Shown in pieces: positions 21,047 to 33,000 of a DNA stretch of 64,000 nt (the first letter of the stretch is position 1; each line of letters begins with the position of its first letter). Location of the stretch: positions 434,001 to 498,000 of the forward strand of contig JASWJB010000001.1 of assembly GCA_032433595.1 (NCBI GenBank), in the 5' to 3' direction. A model generated the notes under the pieces. That model was not told the DNA's origin. It saw only the letters and a program-made list of their open reading frames with translations, and did not search any database. The DNA comes from Conoideocrella luteorostrata (taxonomy: Eukaryota > Ascomycota > Sordariomycetes > Hypocreales > Clavicipitaceae). The translations under genes were made by a program, and so were the position numbers.

Positions 21047-24000
21047 GGTATTCTCTCATTGTCCGAAAACAGAGAGACTAGAGAGGAATTGAGGGCCTCA
21101 GAGCTTGTTGAACACTCAGAGTACCGTGATGGGGGTTGAAACAGATGTGTTGAGAGGCACGATGTAGGTAGAAATGAATAGGAAATGAGGCACGAGGGGA
21201 GCCGGGTACTTATGAGGAGAGAGAAATATATTGCAACGTAAAATCTTAGCCTACACACCACCCCCTCGCCCTCGCCCTCTGCAGCCCTTACAGATGCAGC
21301 CGGGCAAGAGGAGTCGGGTGATGCATTGCGTTGGGCATTGGACATTGGACGTTGGACCCTTGAAATGACACGCACCAGGCACGCACATGTACTCCTGTAC
21401 TCCTGCCCATACACCCACGTATGTCTTAACCATACGACTAGACGTCAGTAATAACGAAAGAGGGACCATTATTGATATCCACAGCTGAGCAGGGTCTGAC
21501 AAGGGTGGCCATCCGAAGACGGTACAGCATGTAGTTTTGTACAGAGTGCTCCATACACTGTTGTACAACCATAATACAAAATATGATGACCTATAGCAAG
21601 AATACTACTAAAGTGTCGTCGCAGCCAAGTTGGACTTTGGGCGTACAGATCAACCATACATGCCAATACAGAAGAAGAGAGTCGGTGTTACTGCACTACC
21701 ATGGTGTGCAGTAACGATGCTTGACCGTGACCGGAATGCTTTCAAGAACAAAGTCACACGCAACGCCATGGTAAAAGCGGCCATGTCAAGGCCACGGTTC
21801 CCTACTGGCCAGCCGTGCAGAAGACCTCTTAAGTCCCTTACTGCTGCATGCTACTAGTACTACTAGTATCAAACATTTAAGTTGCTCGCTTCCGCCGTCA
21901 CTGGCGAAAACATAATAGCCAGGCACTGGCTACTGTGCAACAGCCGGCTCCACAAACCCACCAATCCACCAATCCACCAACCCCGGGGATCATCGTGGGT
22001 TGAAGCGGCTTGAGCGGGTCTCCCATAGTTTGAGATGGACCCCCCAGAATCTCGTGGACCAATGACTGAGGCACATGTTTGGACAACGTGCCTCTGGAGG
22101 CAGCTCAGGCTGGCTGCCGCAGAACACAAAAGCTCAATCCTCAAAGCATCAATTGATGCCAATCTATTAGCGTGTAGCATTCGAGATGCTTGAGCTCAAG
22201 CGGACCAATTGACTCGACGGAAAGAGGTTCGTGCTTTCGCCGATCGGGAAAAGAGAGGGTGCCATCTTGCATCTTGAACCTGGGGAATCCGTTTGTTTTC
22301 GCATTTGATGGTAAGTATTGTACTCCGGACGTACCACACAACTAGTAGACCGTTGGGGACAGAGTATTGTAGCACAATTCGTCCACTATTGCAGGCAACC
22401 CGTTGGAAATGCGATGTCGCTGCGTCTGCGTCTGACGACCCATCCAATCAGTTGCCATGGACGGCATCCGCTTTCGGGGACATCGTTTGCCTTGAGGACA
22501 TGTTCTGTTGAGGAGCGTCCTTAACCGAGGGTAGTGAAGGCATTGGTTATTTTCAAGCGTAAATTGCACAAGCTGGAGCATGACAGCTCTCCGGTCAATG
22601 CTGTCTGGTCAATTGAAGGTTGTTGGGAATCTCGAGGTTGAATTCCTGTCGTCCTGACATGTGAAGGTAGGAGCTGCCAGAGACCCCCGTCCCAGAAAGT
22701 CTTAGCGCTGTATCCTGCGGTTGGGAGCAGCTGGTCCAGGCACCAGGCGCCAATAGGATAGGCCTGTTCTGCACATGCAGGCATCAGCACCCCGGCACTG
22801 GACCTTCGTGGAAGCTGCTTCGGAGCATGAGACAGATGAATAGTACAGAGTAGTTGTAATAATAATTGCGGGCAGCGCAAAGTGTTGGGAACCGAGGATT
22901 TCGACCAAGTTGACTTTCCGAGGGCACTGCGACGAGCTGTTTCCACTCTTTACAATGCGCCAGCGTAGAATGGATGGCATAAACAACACGATGCTCGTGG
23001 AGGAATCATGCTTTCTTAATCGTGTTACTACCCATGCCTTATGCGCGTCATCCCGATGCTGCCCGTCTAGTTCATGTCTACAACAATGTCGTTGTTGTCT
23101 AGGTTGGTTTGGTTCACACAACCAAACAGAGAGCCCACCACACGCCACTATGTCAGCCCATTCGCTTCACTCCAGGCAGACAACTCTGCTGCAAGTCTGC
23201 TGCTCAAGCCCTGCAAAGACTCAATGATTCGTGCAGCCTCGCCTATCGCATTCCCCCCTCTTATCGCTCTCTCGTTTTGAGCATTACGAATGCTCGCTTC
23301 TAACGAGGCAAATTATTATGCCGCCTGGTGTTTGACGTGTCACAAGAGTGGCACATTCGCGAATGGCTCGCTCTAGGGATATGAGGATATCGTGTCCAAG
23401 TAAACGAAAAGTTAGCGCCATAGGAGACGACACGTAATACTCGAGGTATGTTTGCTTGCGCCTTTGGTGCTACTTGGTGTTTTAGCCTCATAGTTGTATT
23501 GCAAATATATAAATGCCAATTGAGCCGTCGAAATCTCTCTAGATTCCCCATACTCTAGCTGTGATGATGCAAACCAGGACTTGCCCATCGTCTGCGGAAT
23601 CATACTTTTTGGCGAGTGTTGCGAGGGCGAAGGAAACGAGCTTTTTGATAGTACCGAAAGCAACTAAACAGGAGAAGCGCGAGTATACGATTAAAAATGG
23701 CATGTCGAAGGAAGATGCTAGCAGAGCAAAGCAACTAGCACAAGAATAGAGCCGTCATCGTACCCAATCTCCTAGATTCCAGAGAGGTGCGGTGGATGTA
23801 CTGTTAGACCAGTCAACCAATAGAATCTAGGAAATTAAAGGTACTTAAATTACAACCTATTTTCTAAAGTAAGAAGTTACCGCAAGTCCCTTCTTTACAA
23901 AGAGCTACATCGCACTCGAGGCAGACCCCAAGTGGTACATTCGCCCTTCCGCCGATTGAGGCAATCCTTACTTACGGGCTGAAGGGCACTTCGAGCCCAG

Positions 24001-25106
24001 GTTTGGCCACATCGGAAACCCTAGCAAGCTAGGCAACAGGCTCTCTTTCCTCGGTTGACATGATTATGCAGCGATTTCTCCGTAAACCCGTCGGTAGTAT
24101 CGTGAAACGCGTTGTAGGGCGTTTGGGTGCTGTACACAGCTACAGCCAGTCTAGCTCACGCAGCTACTCAAGGTCAGCATATCCAGATTTTATTGGACTG
24201 GCGAATCTCTCATCAGCTCTGAAAGTACGACACCATGCCATTGCAAATGAGAAGGGAGTGATACGAACCAGCGACAGTGGATAGCATTCAAATGAATTGC
24301 CTAGCCATAATCCGCTCCATGCCTAGGCATTCAAGTTCGTCTTCAGAACGCGATGAATTGTTTTAGTCTAGAAGTTGTCCGGCCACTCTGACTTACTTTC
24401 AGCTTGCTGCATCACACGTAAACACCTATGTTGTAAACCGCGTATGACTGTTCGATACATGTATGGCCCCTCAGTGAGTGAGGTTTGCTGGTTAAATTTA
24501 CGCCAATGAAAAAGCCGAGAAGTATTGGCTGCCTACAGAAGGTTCGGCAGTAAGATGCTCTCATCATATGTTGAATTCCTTCTTCCGATCAGAGCACATA
24601 TGTTATCATCAGAGAGGCGTGTGTCCAAAATTCCCCCATTGTTCCGTCCCCAGGATGCCTGTCGAATTGTTTTCAACGCGACATCATTGTAATGTGATAA
24701 GCCATTGGCGGCCACCCGAGTAACAGGCATCTACTTGTTTGTTCTCTTTTTCTATAACATCTGGAAAACAAACACGTAGAATCGGATTCTCAGTTCAAAT
24801 ACTACTGTTAACAATATGCAGGTACTCCGTAGCCTGTGTTAGAATTATTTGTCGCTAGGCTTATGACACGCTCCGAACGGAATAGCTGGTGAGTCAAGTA
24901 TAGTGGCCAATCAGGGTGTGCTGACTGGGGTATCTATTCTCCGGTTCCGCTCTCTCCTTGCCGCGCTGACCCCGGAACGCCATTTACGTGCAGGCGCGAC
25001 TCGGCATCCCGATTATTCTTATTATACCCTGTTGCATCGCCTAGTAGTCTTATCACATTGAAATCATCAATGACAAGTTGATCACCATCACTCTGCAGCG
25101 CTCAGT
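21047..25106. other. 4.1 kb intergenic desert
   Basis: No gene recognised. ORFs here (up to about 220 aa on the minus strand upstream of BTA1, and about 140 aa at 22521-23148) overlap others on the opposite strand and lack domains. Notable small features: a CCACCAAT tandem near 21957-21985, a perfect inverted repeat CCTAGATTC (23771-23779) / GAATCTAGG (23823-23831) with a 43-nt loop, a GGGCTGAAGGGCACTTCGAGCCC hairpin-like word near 23980 and an exact TACTCCGTA at 24823-24831. A diverged transposon fragment around 23.7-24.1 kb is possible but cannot be shown. Confidence 0.5.
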
Positions 25107-27128
25107 ATGGCTCCTGGGTCGAGCCACGCCGGTTCGAGCAAAAAGAACACGGCTGCGATACCGAAACAGAGCCGTAACTCCACGCCTGCGCCAGCTCCTC
25201 CCGCCAGCTTGCCTCCCCAAGAATTCTACGATCCAGACTACCTCAACACAAGAGTAATTCTATTCAGAAACCTAGGCTACGATGACTTGGTCGATCAAAG
25301 CGCTGTCAACGCGACCGTGCCTGATTCCAGGAGCGTCGATGCGATGCTCGAGAAGCTCAAGAATATGGCAAGCATCATGGAGAAACGGTCCACGTTCTAC
25401 GATAGGGGCATGCGCCATCTCGCAGATGAACGAAAGAAGAGGCCTGACGACTATGACATGCGTGTGGATGCCGACCAGGAGGGCAAGAAATCTAAACACA
25501 AGAGGAAAAAGGGCTCCGAGTCCCAACCGGCGCAGGACGGTAGGCACTAACCTCTTGAGAAATTACTTCCTTTCGCTGTGTGGCCAATTTTCGGCCATTA
25601 AATAAATGCCTGGGCGCTTGTATTAACATGAATACATGCAGATCAGTCATCTCCTGTGAAAGATTCGAAGCGGAAGCGTTCCCGGGCAGACTCTGCGAGC
25701 TCGTCATTATCGCCCGTCGCTGCGGGGTCCCCGTCGGCTATGGACGTCGACAAGAAGACTAAAGAAGAGAAGAAAGAGGACGGGGACGGGGAGGAGGAGG
25801 AATCAAGCTCCGAAGATGAGGGTGCCCCGCCAAAAAGACAGGTACCGGCAGCGCAAACTTTCGGCGACGATCCGTCAACGTTTCCCGATCCGACAGTCTA
25901 CGAAATTCGACCCGTTACAGAGGGCATGACTTGTGAAGAAAGAAAAGAAATTTATTCAGTTGCCGTCTACCCCAAGAGCGATCTCGCGAACCTCATCGCC
26001 GGTGATCCACCTGACAGCGATTACAGCATTGCCAAGCCTACGAGCCAGATTAATTTTTCTACGTTTTCTACGTATGTCGATCCATACTTTAGACCGTTTT
26101 CCGAGGAGGATTTGGCTTTTTTGCGCGAACGAGGTGATAGGGTTACGCCGTTTGTCATGCCGAAGCGAGGCAAGAGACACTACACTGAAATCTGGGCCGA
26201 GGAGGATGGGGCCATGTCTGTCGATTCCCCTCAACAAGGACGAGAGAAGCTTCCACCAAATCAACCAAGGGGCAATATAGAAAACATGAGTGACAGCATC
26301 GGCGAGACGGATGCCTTGTCCATAGGACCGTTGGCTTCGCGGTTACTTTCATTACTGCGGCCGGAGAGCCGTTTACAGGGGTCAGATGACAGGCCGCCAA
26401 CCACTAATGGTGTTGTTAACGGCGATACTTCAATGAATGGCGACGCCAATGGAGAGGAGCAAAACGGTGAGGAAAAGCCGAACCCGCTCCCACCGGCCAC
26501 GTATATGAATGAATCCTCCTCCGAAGCATGGAAGAAGGCAACCCACCCCAAACTCGAGTACGCGCAAGTCGACGAACGTCTCAAGCAGGAACTAAGGCAC
26601 ATGGGCTTCCTTTCACAAGAAGGATTTGAGGGTGAATATGATGGGCACTATGATGACGAGGTTGCTGGCAGGCTACGACTGCTGCAGTCACGGTTGAAGG
26701 AGCAGATGCTAATCAACGGCGCACGCAAGGCACGGCTGACGGAGCTTGTGCGCGAGCGGATGGCCAATCAAGAATATCAGACCATTCTGGAGGATCTTGA
26801 CTCTCAAGTGCAGGCTGCATATCTCAAACGTACGCGCACAATGGGCAAGAGCAAAAAGACAAAGCGGCCTGGAGGAGCAGGTGGGGGCAGCCACTTTGTA
26901 GGAGGCGCTGCAGGGACAGCTCGACCAGGGATCGGAGATCAGACTAAGACACTGATGGAGCGGCGGAAACGATGGATCGATACCATCGGATCGGTATTTG
27001 ACGATGAGAATCTGAACAAGGTGCCCCGCCAATCAGATCCAGGCAGCTCAATCTTCGATAATGCAGACATGGCGGAGCTGATCAAGAGGGAGAAGAGCCA
27101 GTGGGATGAGGAGGTTGAGGAGGAGTGA
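25107..27128 (+). CDS. NGG1: Ada3/Ngg1, SAGA histone acetyltransferase module subunit
   Basis: Transcriptional adaptor Ada3 (Ngg1), which with Gcn5, Ada2 and Sgf29 forms the histone-acetyltransferase module of SAGA. Exons are 25107-25539 and 25642-27128, giving 639 aa. The N-terminal part contains the conserved [20 protein letters not shown] stretch and a helical segment ([12 protein letters not shown]). A long acidic and lysine-rich disordered linker follows ([20 protein letters not shown]). The [17 protein letters not shown] block comes next. The C-terminal Ada3 domain (about 480-620) shows [49 protein letters not shown] and a kinked basic KKTKRPGG linker. The assignment rests on this C-terminal pattern and on the overall architecture. 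The product is nuclear. Confidence 0.9.
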
Positions 27129-28822
27129 AGCGACTAACAGCAGGAAGCCTATCGGAGGATGCGATGCAAGATGGGTCCGTGAATAAGTGTGGCATTGTGG
27201 AAACGCAGACATCGGTCAGGATGGCGCAATGGACATGTTTTCTAGATGGTCGATTGAGGATGTGCATGCCACGTCGATGGGATTTTTGTTTCCGGCAGCA
27301 CTCTCATCACAGGCGGGCGTTCAGGTGTATGACAAGGTGTCGGCGCGTGTGAAAGGTTTATCGGATGAGAGGTCTAGAATTGTCATCCTCGTGTATACAT
27401 GTACATCAATAAGCAAGCGTTGGCGCAACTTTGTGTTTTTTCCAGCCGTTGACGAATCAAAAGTGCGCCGAGCACAGCACGGTGAGTCTATGCGAAGAGA
27501 ATGGCTATTACCATAAGTGTGTGTCCGACCGACTCGCGGCTCGAGGCGGGCAAGGCGCATCATTTTGAAGTACAGATGAATCAATACAATGCACCCTACG
27601 GAGTACGTAGTAGCAAGACGGGTAACGCACGATGTGCACGAATTTTGTGCTACATGGAGCAGTTACCGTCCTTGAATAAAGCCGGAGTACGGAGTAGTCG
27701 GGTACTAACTATTAATGCAAGCATGGTCTTGTTGATTAAGCAGTGACACCCAATGCTGCTGCAGCCAGTAATTCGCTCATCCCCTGCGACCATCCACGGA
27801 ACCACGATTTCTGATTGAGGTGATTTTGTGTTATTAGTCATGGATCAATGTCCCTTTATTCTTATTTGACGCGCGACCAGGAACCCTGGGTCCTCGGCGG
27901 GCCGCCTTGTCACGTCATGTCATTGATTGAACACAGATAAGGAAGCATGCAGGTGGGGTCCACGATCCCCAGAGTCTTGGCAAGAAATCTTTCCGCTTTT
28001 CGTCCTGCATGACGGCCAGCTGCCAACCACCATGAATGCAGCCAGCCAGCCGGGCACAGCAGAAGAGGTAGTCACAAAGTACGAACCAATAAGTACTGTT
28101 GTGCAGCACGGACAAGCAGTATGGAATACGGAGCATACCGGGTGGGGCAAGGTTCGGTCAAGTTGTGTACGGAGTATCGTGCAGCAGTTACGGAGTACAA
28201 TAGATCTGACAATCCGTAGTAGTGCCGATAAGGACCGACAGGCCACAAATAGGGATGTTAAGAGAGAGGCCGGCCTTATCAGCCCCGTTTTCCATGTGCC
28301 CCAAGCTACGAGCCTGTCGACTCGAGTACTCCATACGTAGTTGCAGTACGGAGCACTCCATAGATATCAGAGTGAACTGCGGAGCAAATGGATGGACTGG
28401 CAAGTCAGGCTGGTCCAGAGGAGGGCTGGGGGTGGCCGATGTTTTTTTGTCTCAGTGCTATTATAGCAGAGTTCAAGATTGCCGCGTCCAAGGTACTTCC
28501 CAGTAACCAGCAGTTTCCCACGAGCAAGTTAGTGTCGCCCCGGTCCCCGTCGCCGAAATGGAAGCAAGCTATCAGCTAGCTCGGCCAAATGCTATTTTCC
28601 TGACGCTACTCGCAGCTTTTTCGCTGACCTCTTCTTCATCGTTGTCTGTCTCTTTTCCCCAGATCATACCATCATCTGCTGCTTGTAGATTAACTCTTTG
28701 TGACGGGCGAGCGGATTTCCATCCCGTCTTTATCATCCGATAGCTTTTTTTCCTTTTGCGAAAGACAGCTTCATAGAGCTGTTAGAAGCTCGGGGGGGGC
28801 CAGACTGGTGCGGGTTGCGGCC
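27129..28822. other. Intergenic between ADA3 and urease
   Basis: 1.7 kb without a supported gene. It contains four exact TACTCCGTA/TACGGAGTA words (27597, 27688, 28168, 28189) plus related GTACGGAGC and TACTCCATA variants. A pyrimidine-rich leader lies at about 28600-28740, just before the urease start. Confidence 0.6.
27932..28280. promoter_or_regulatory. Candidate GATA-factor (AreA/NIT2) sites upstream of urease
   Basis: Three HGATAR-type words lie upstream of the urease gene: AGATAAG near 27935, CGATAAG at 28226-28232 and its reverse form CTTATCA at 28275-28281. The last two are about 50 bp apart and roughly 550-600 bp before the start codon. GATA factors of the AreA/NIT2 class activate nitrogen-scavenging genes in filamentous fungi through paired sites. 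The role here is inferred, and single sites are common by chance. Confidence 0.3.
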
Positions 28823-31800
28823 ATGTTCCTCTCTCCCAAAGAAGTAAGCTGTCCACTCACGAGAAGAGAAGAGAGGAGATACTTCTCCTTCTTAACGTAT
28901 CGCGTGACGTCGATTAGCTTACACCTCCGGAATTGTTAACAGCTCGATAAGCTCGTCATCGCGCAGCTTGGTCTTCTGGCCCAACGACGACTCGCGCGAG
29001 GAGTCCGGCTGAACCATTCTGAAGCTACGGTACGGTCCTTTCCTTGAGCAATCTCCGTGTGCTTCATTGAGTGCTGTCAATGAAGCACTCGTTTACATAA
29101 GACGTTTGCTTGCCCGCCAAGACTAACACGAAAGACCCGCCGCAGGCCCTCATTGCGAACAACCTCCACGAACTCATCCGCGATGGCAACCACACCGTGG
29201 CGGACCTCATGAAACTCGGCGCCACCATGCTCGGCCGCCGTCACGTCCTCCCCGCCGTGTGCTCGACCCTCCGCGAGATCCAAGTAGAGGGCACCTTTCC
29301 CATGGGCACCTACCTCGTCACTGTACATAACCCCATATCCACCGATGACGGCGATCCGCGCCGCGCCCTGTACGGCAGCTTCTTGCCCATCCCGGACAAC
29401 GAGGCCTTTCCGCTGCCCCCCGATTCCGAATACGCCTTGCGCAGACAACCCGGCGCGGTAGTCGCCGTCAAGGGCACCGTGAAGCTGAGCCAGAACCGCA
29501 AGCGGAGACGCCTCAGAGTGACGAGCAAAGGCGATCGGCCCATCCAGGTCGGCTCGCATTACCACTTCATAGAGGTGAACCCACAGCTGGAGTTCGACCG
29601 GGAAAGGTCGTATGGGTACCGCCTCGACATCGCGGCCGGCACATCAGTGCGCTTCGAGCCCGGAGACACCAAGACGGTGACGCTCGTGGAAATCGGAGGC
29701 AACAAGGTCATCCGCGGCGGGAACAACCTGGCCACGGGCCTCGTCGAGCTCTGGCGCGTCAAGGAAATCGTCTCAAGCCTGCAGGCTGCCGGGTTTGCCC
29801 ATCTCGCCGAACCAGCCAACCACCCCCGCGGAGACGGCGCCCACATCGACATGTTCCAGATGGACCGGGCAGCATATGCAACCATGTTCGGCCCCACCAC
29901 CGGCGACCTCGTCCGGCTGGGAAACACAGATCTCTGGATCCAGGTCGAGCGCGACATGACCTTTTACGGAGACGAGTGCAAGTTTGGCGGCGGCAAGACC
30001 CTGCGCGAGGGCATGGGTCAGGCGACGGGGCGGCCGGACGCCGAGTCGCTAGACATGGTGGTCACGAATGCCTTGATTGTGGACTGGACCGGCATATACA
30101 AGGCCGACATTGGTGTCAAGAACGGCATGATTGTTGGCATTGGTAAGGCCGGCAGTCCGGACGTCATGGATGGGGTGACGCCGAACATGGTGGTGGGCAG
30201 TTGTACGGATGTAGTTGCTGGTGAGGGCAAGATCGTGACGGCGGGCGGCATTGATACGCATATTCACTTTATTTGTCCGCAGCAGGCCAATGAGGCGTTG
30301 GCTTCGGGCATAACAACGTTTCTGGGAGGCGGAACAGGGCCGAGGTAAGTGCTTGGTGCTTGATTTTTCCTATACTCGTCCCGGTGCTTCTTGGTCTTTG
30401 GAACTTGCGGTGACAGCGTGCTTTGCTTGCTTGCTGGCTGGTTAGCTCACCTCCACGATCTCATCTCATCTCATCTCATCTCATCTCATCGCCCCTCAGC
30501 CTCAACTTACTCATTCGCTCACTCACTCACTCACTCACTCACACATACATACATACATACATACTACAATTCCTCTTCGTTTCTTCAACATGATATCACA
30601 ATCAAACCCGGTATCAACCGTGCTAATCTTTCTCATCAAATCATCAGCGCCGGCTCCAATGCCACCACCTGCACCCCCAGCAAACACTATATCAAGCAAA
30701 TGCTCCAGGCCTGTGACGCGCTCCCTCTCAACGTCGGCCTCACAGGTAAAGGATGCGACTCGGCGCCCGAAGCCCTCCGTGAACAAATCACCGCCGGTGT
30801 ATGCGGCCTCAAGGTCCACGAGGACTGGGGCGCCACGCCAGCCGCCATCGACGCCTGCCTCACCGTCTGCGACGAGCTGGACGTCCAGTGCTGCATCCAC
30901 ACAGACACGCTCAACGAGTCGGGATTTGTCGAGCAGACAATTGCCTCGTTCAAGGGCCGCACCATCCACACGTACCACACCGAGGGGGCGGGAGGGGGTC
31001 ACGCGCCGGATATCATCTCCGTCGTGGAACACCCCAATGTCCTGCCTGCTTCCACGAACCCCACGCGGCCGTTCACCAAGAACACGCTGGACGAACACCT
31101 CGACATGCTCATGGTGTGTCACCACCTGTCCAAGAATATCCCCGAAGACGTCGCCTTTGCCGAGTCGCGTATCCGAGCCGAGACCATCGCCGCCGAGGAC
31201 GTGCTTCAGGACATGGGCGCCATTAGCATGATGAGCTCGGATTCCCAGGCCATGGGCCGGTGCGGCGAGGTCATCCTCCGGACGTGGAACACGGCGCACA
31301 AGAACAAGGTCCAGAGAGGGAAACTCCCCGAGGATGAGGGCACAGACGCAGACAACTTCCGCGTGAGGCGGTACATCAGTAAATACACGGTCAATCCAGC
31401 ATTGGCCCAAGGCTTCAACCATCTCATTGGCAGCATCGAGGTCGGGAAGCTGGCAGATCTGGTGCTCTGGGATCCTGCCTGGTTCGGAACCAAGCCGTCC
31501 TTTGTGCTGAAAGGGGGTTTCATGGCATGGGCCCAAATGGTAAATGTTTTCTCAGCATCTCCTTTTTCTCTTCCTTTTCCTCTCCTGCTCCTCTTTCCAC
31601 ACCAAACATGTCACATGTGCTTTGCTTACACGTAATGTAAACCTTCCAGGGCGATGCCAACGGCTCCATCCCCACCATCCAACCCACCATCGGCCGTCCC
31701 ATGTACGCGCCGCTCGTGCCCTCCTCCAAAGTCCTCTTCGTATCCGAGGCATGCATCTCCTCCGGCGCAGCCCAGTCCTACAACCTACGCAGCCGGGTCG

Positions 31801-31970
31801 AGGCCGTCCGCAACTGCAGAGGCATAGGCAAGAAGGACATGCGTCTCAACGATGCGATGCCCAAGATGAAGGTCGATCCGGAGTCGTATGTCGTAAAGGC
31901 AGATGGCGTGGTGTGTACAGCAGAACCGGCGGACGAGTTGCCTCTCTCGCAGGCTTGGTATGTCTTTTGA
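28823..31970 (+). CDS. URE1: Urease, single-chain fungal type
   Basis: Nickel-dependent urease hydrolysing urea to ammonia and carbamate in the cytosol. Exons are 28823-28843 (MFLSPKE), 28943-29029, 29146-30344, 30648-31539 and 31650-31970, giving 839 aa, the usual length. Gamma-, beta- and alpha-like parts are fused in that order, with the catalytic part starting near residue 273 ([16 protein letters not shown]). All nickel-site residues are present at a constant offset of 274 from Klebsiella UreC: H408 and H410, carbamylated K491, H493, H520, H546, the flap His in MVCHH (594) and D634 in SSDSQAMGR. The C-terminus LSQAWYVF is complete. The ATG at 29110 lies in intron 2 and is a false start. 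Activation needs UreD/F/G-type accessory proteins encoded elsewhere. Confidence 0.97.
30461..30564 (+). repeat. Three adjacent microsatellites in urease intron 3
   Basis: (TCATC)n at 30461-30490, (CTCA)n at about 30518-30542 and (ATAC)n at about 30544-30564 sit together in the 303-nt third intron of the urease gene, which is much longer than its other introns. They read open in one frame, which creates a spurious in-frame extension. Confidence 0.95.
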
Positions 31971-33000
31971 AACACTACTCCCAAGCGTGGAAGGAATGCA
32001 ATATCTACGCGCAGGTAGGTAGGCTTTATTTTTATCTAGGTCAAGGTTGATGATGGATGGTAAGAAGTGGGTGGTGATGGGGTTGGGAGGTAAGAAGAGG
32101 CGAGAGGAGAGGTGGAAATAGCATTTATGAGGAGGTTCTGAGAAACATGCATGTGTACGATTTTGAGAATCATAGCGAGGTAGTTTTTGCGGCGTTCTCT
32201 TGGAGCAGACAAATGTTTGCATTTCGCACACTGAATAGGCTGGGCATCCCTAATTATCCCTCGACAGAGTTACTTATTAGAGAGACATAACGGCTGTCTG
32301 TCTATAGAGGACCCAACCCCCCCAACCCCCCCTTTTGGTTGACTATGCATAACACGTCACAACAAATGCATAAACTGTGTGGTCTTCACAATCAAGTCAA
32401 TCCATAAAGTACAAGTATAATAATCATTGCTTTCATTACGGCATCGCACAAACTGCGTAAATACAATCCACCCTATCAAACATACACGACACGAATACCG
32501 TCCCGTCGTCCCGTCATCCCGTCACTACAGCACAGGTTGTAGATAACAATAATCAAACCCAGCATGTATCCGGGGAACTTTCCCAGAGTATCCCTCGGCG
32601 TCTTCTTTTAATCCTATACCGTTCCGTCCTATTTCGTCCTTTCTCCTCCTCCCATCAAGAGGAAACATAATATGACCACGCTCCGAAAACAGAAAAAAAA
32701 AACTGCCCTTATTTAAGAAAGATAAGGAAAAATAAAAGACGACATCTGCGCAAATCGGCAGGAGACCACATATCCATCTTCCAGCTACGCCGAAAGGGAA
32801 GAGGGGAGGCCCTCCCCTTTCCAAAGGCTCCGACATCACATGAGGTATCATGTCCTTTCATCTATTCAGGATGATGACAAAAATGAGAAGCTGGCGCTGA
32901 CTGACCCAAGCTCTCAAAAGGGAGAGCAATTACAGATCGGCACATGCACCATGACAACAGCAGGAAGAAATGCTCTAAAGCAACAAGAAATGCAAGACGT
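31971..33000. other. Intergenic between convergent urease and HMG-box gene
   Basis: About 1 kb of shared 3' flank. It contains a C-rich tract (near 32310-32335) and homopolymer A. No coding signal is seen. Confidence 0.6.

Noticed and set aside
20749..21414. Minus-strand ORF of 221 aa upstream of BTA1
   Set aside because: It covers the BTA1 intron, first exon and promoter in the wrong frame. The BTA1 splice model explains the sequence.
23771..23831. Inverted repeat CCTAGATTC/GAATCTAGG as a MITE terminal repeat
   Set aside because: Only 9 bp arms with 43 bp between them, and no target-site duplication seen. It is too weak to call an element.
30535..31536. Minus-strand ORF of 333 aa over urease exon 4
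   Set aside because: It is a mirror of a strongly constrained catalytic exon and a codon-usage artefact.
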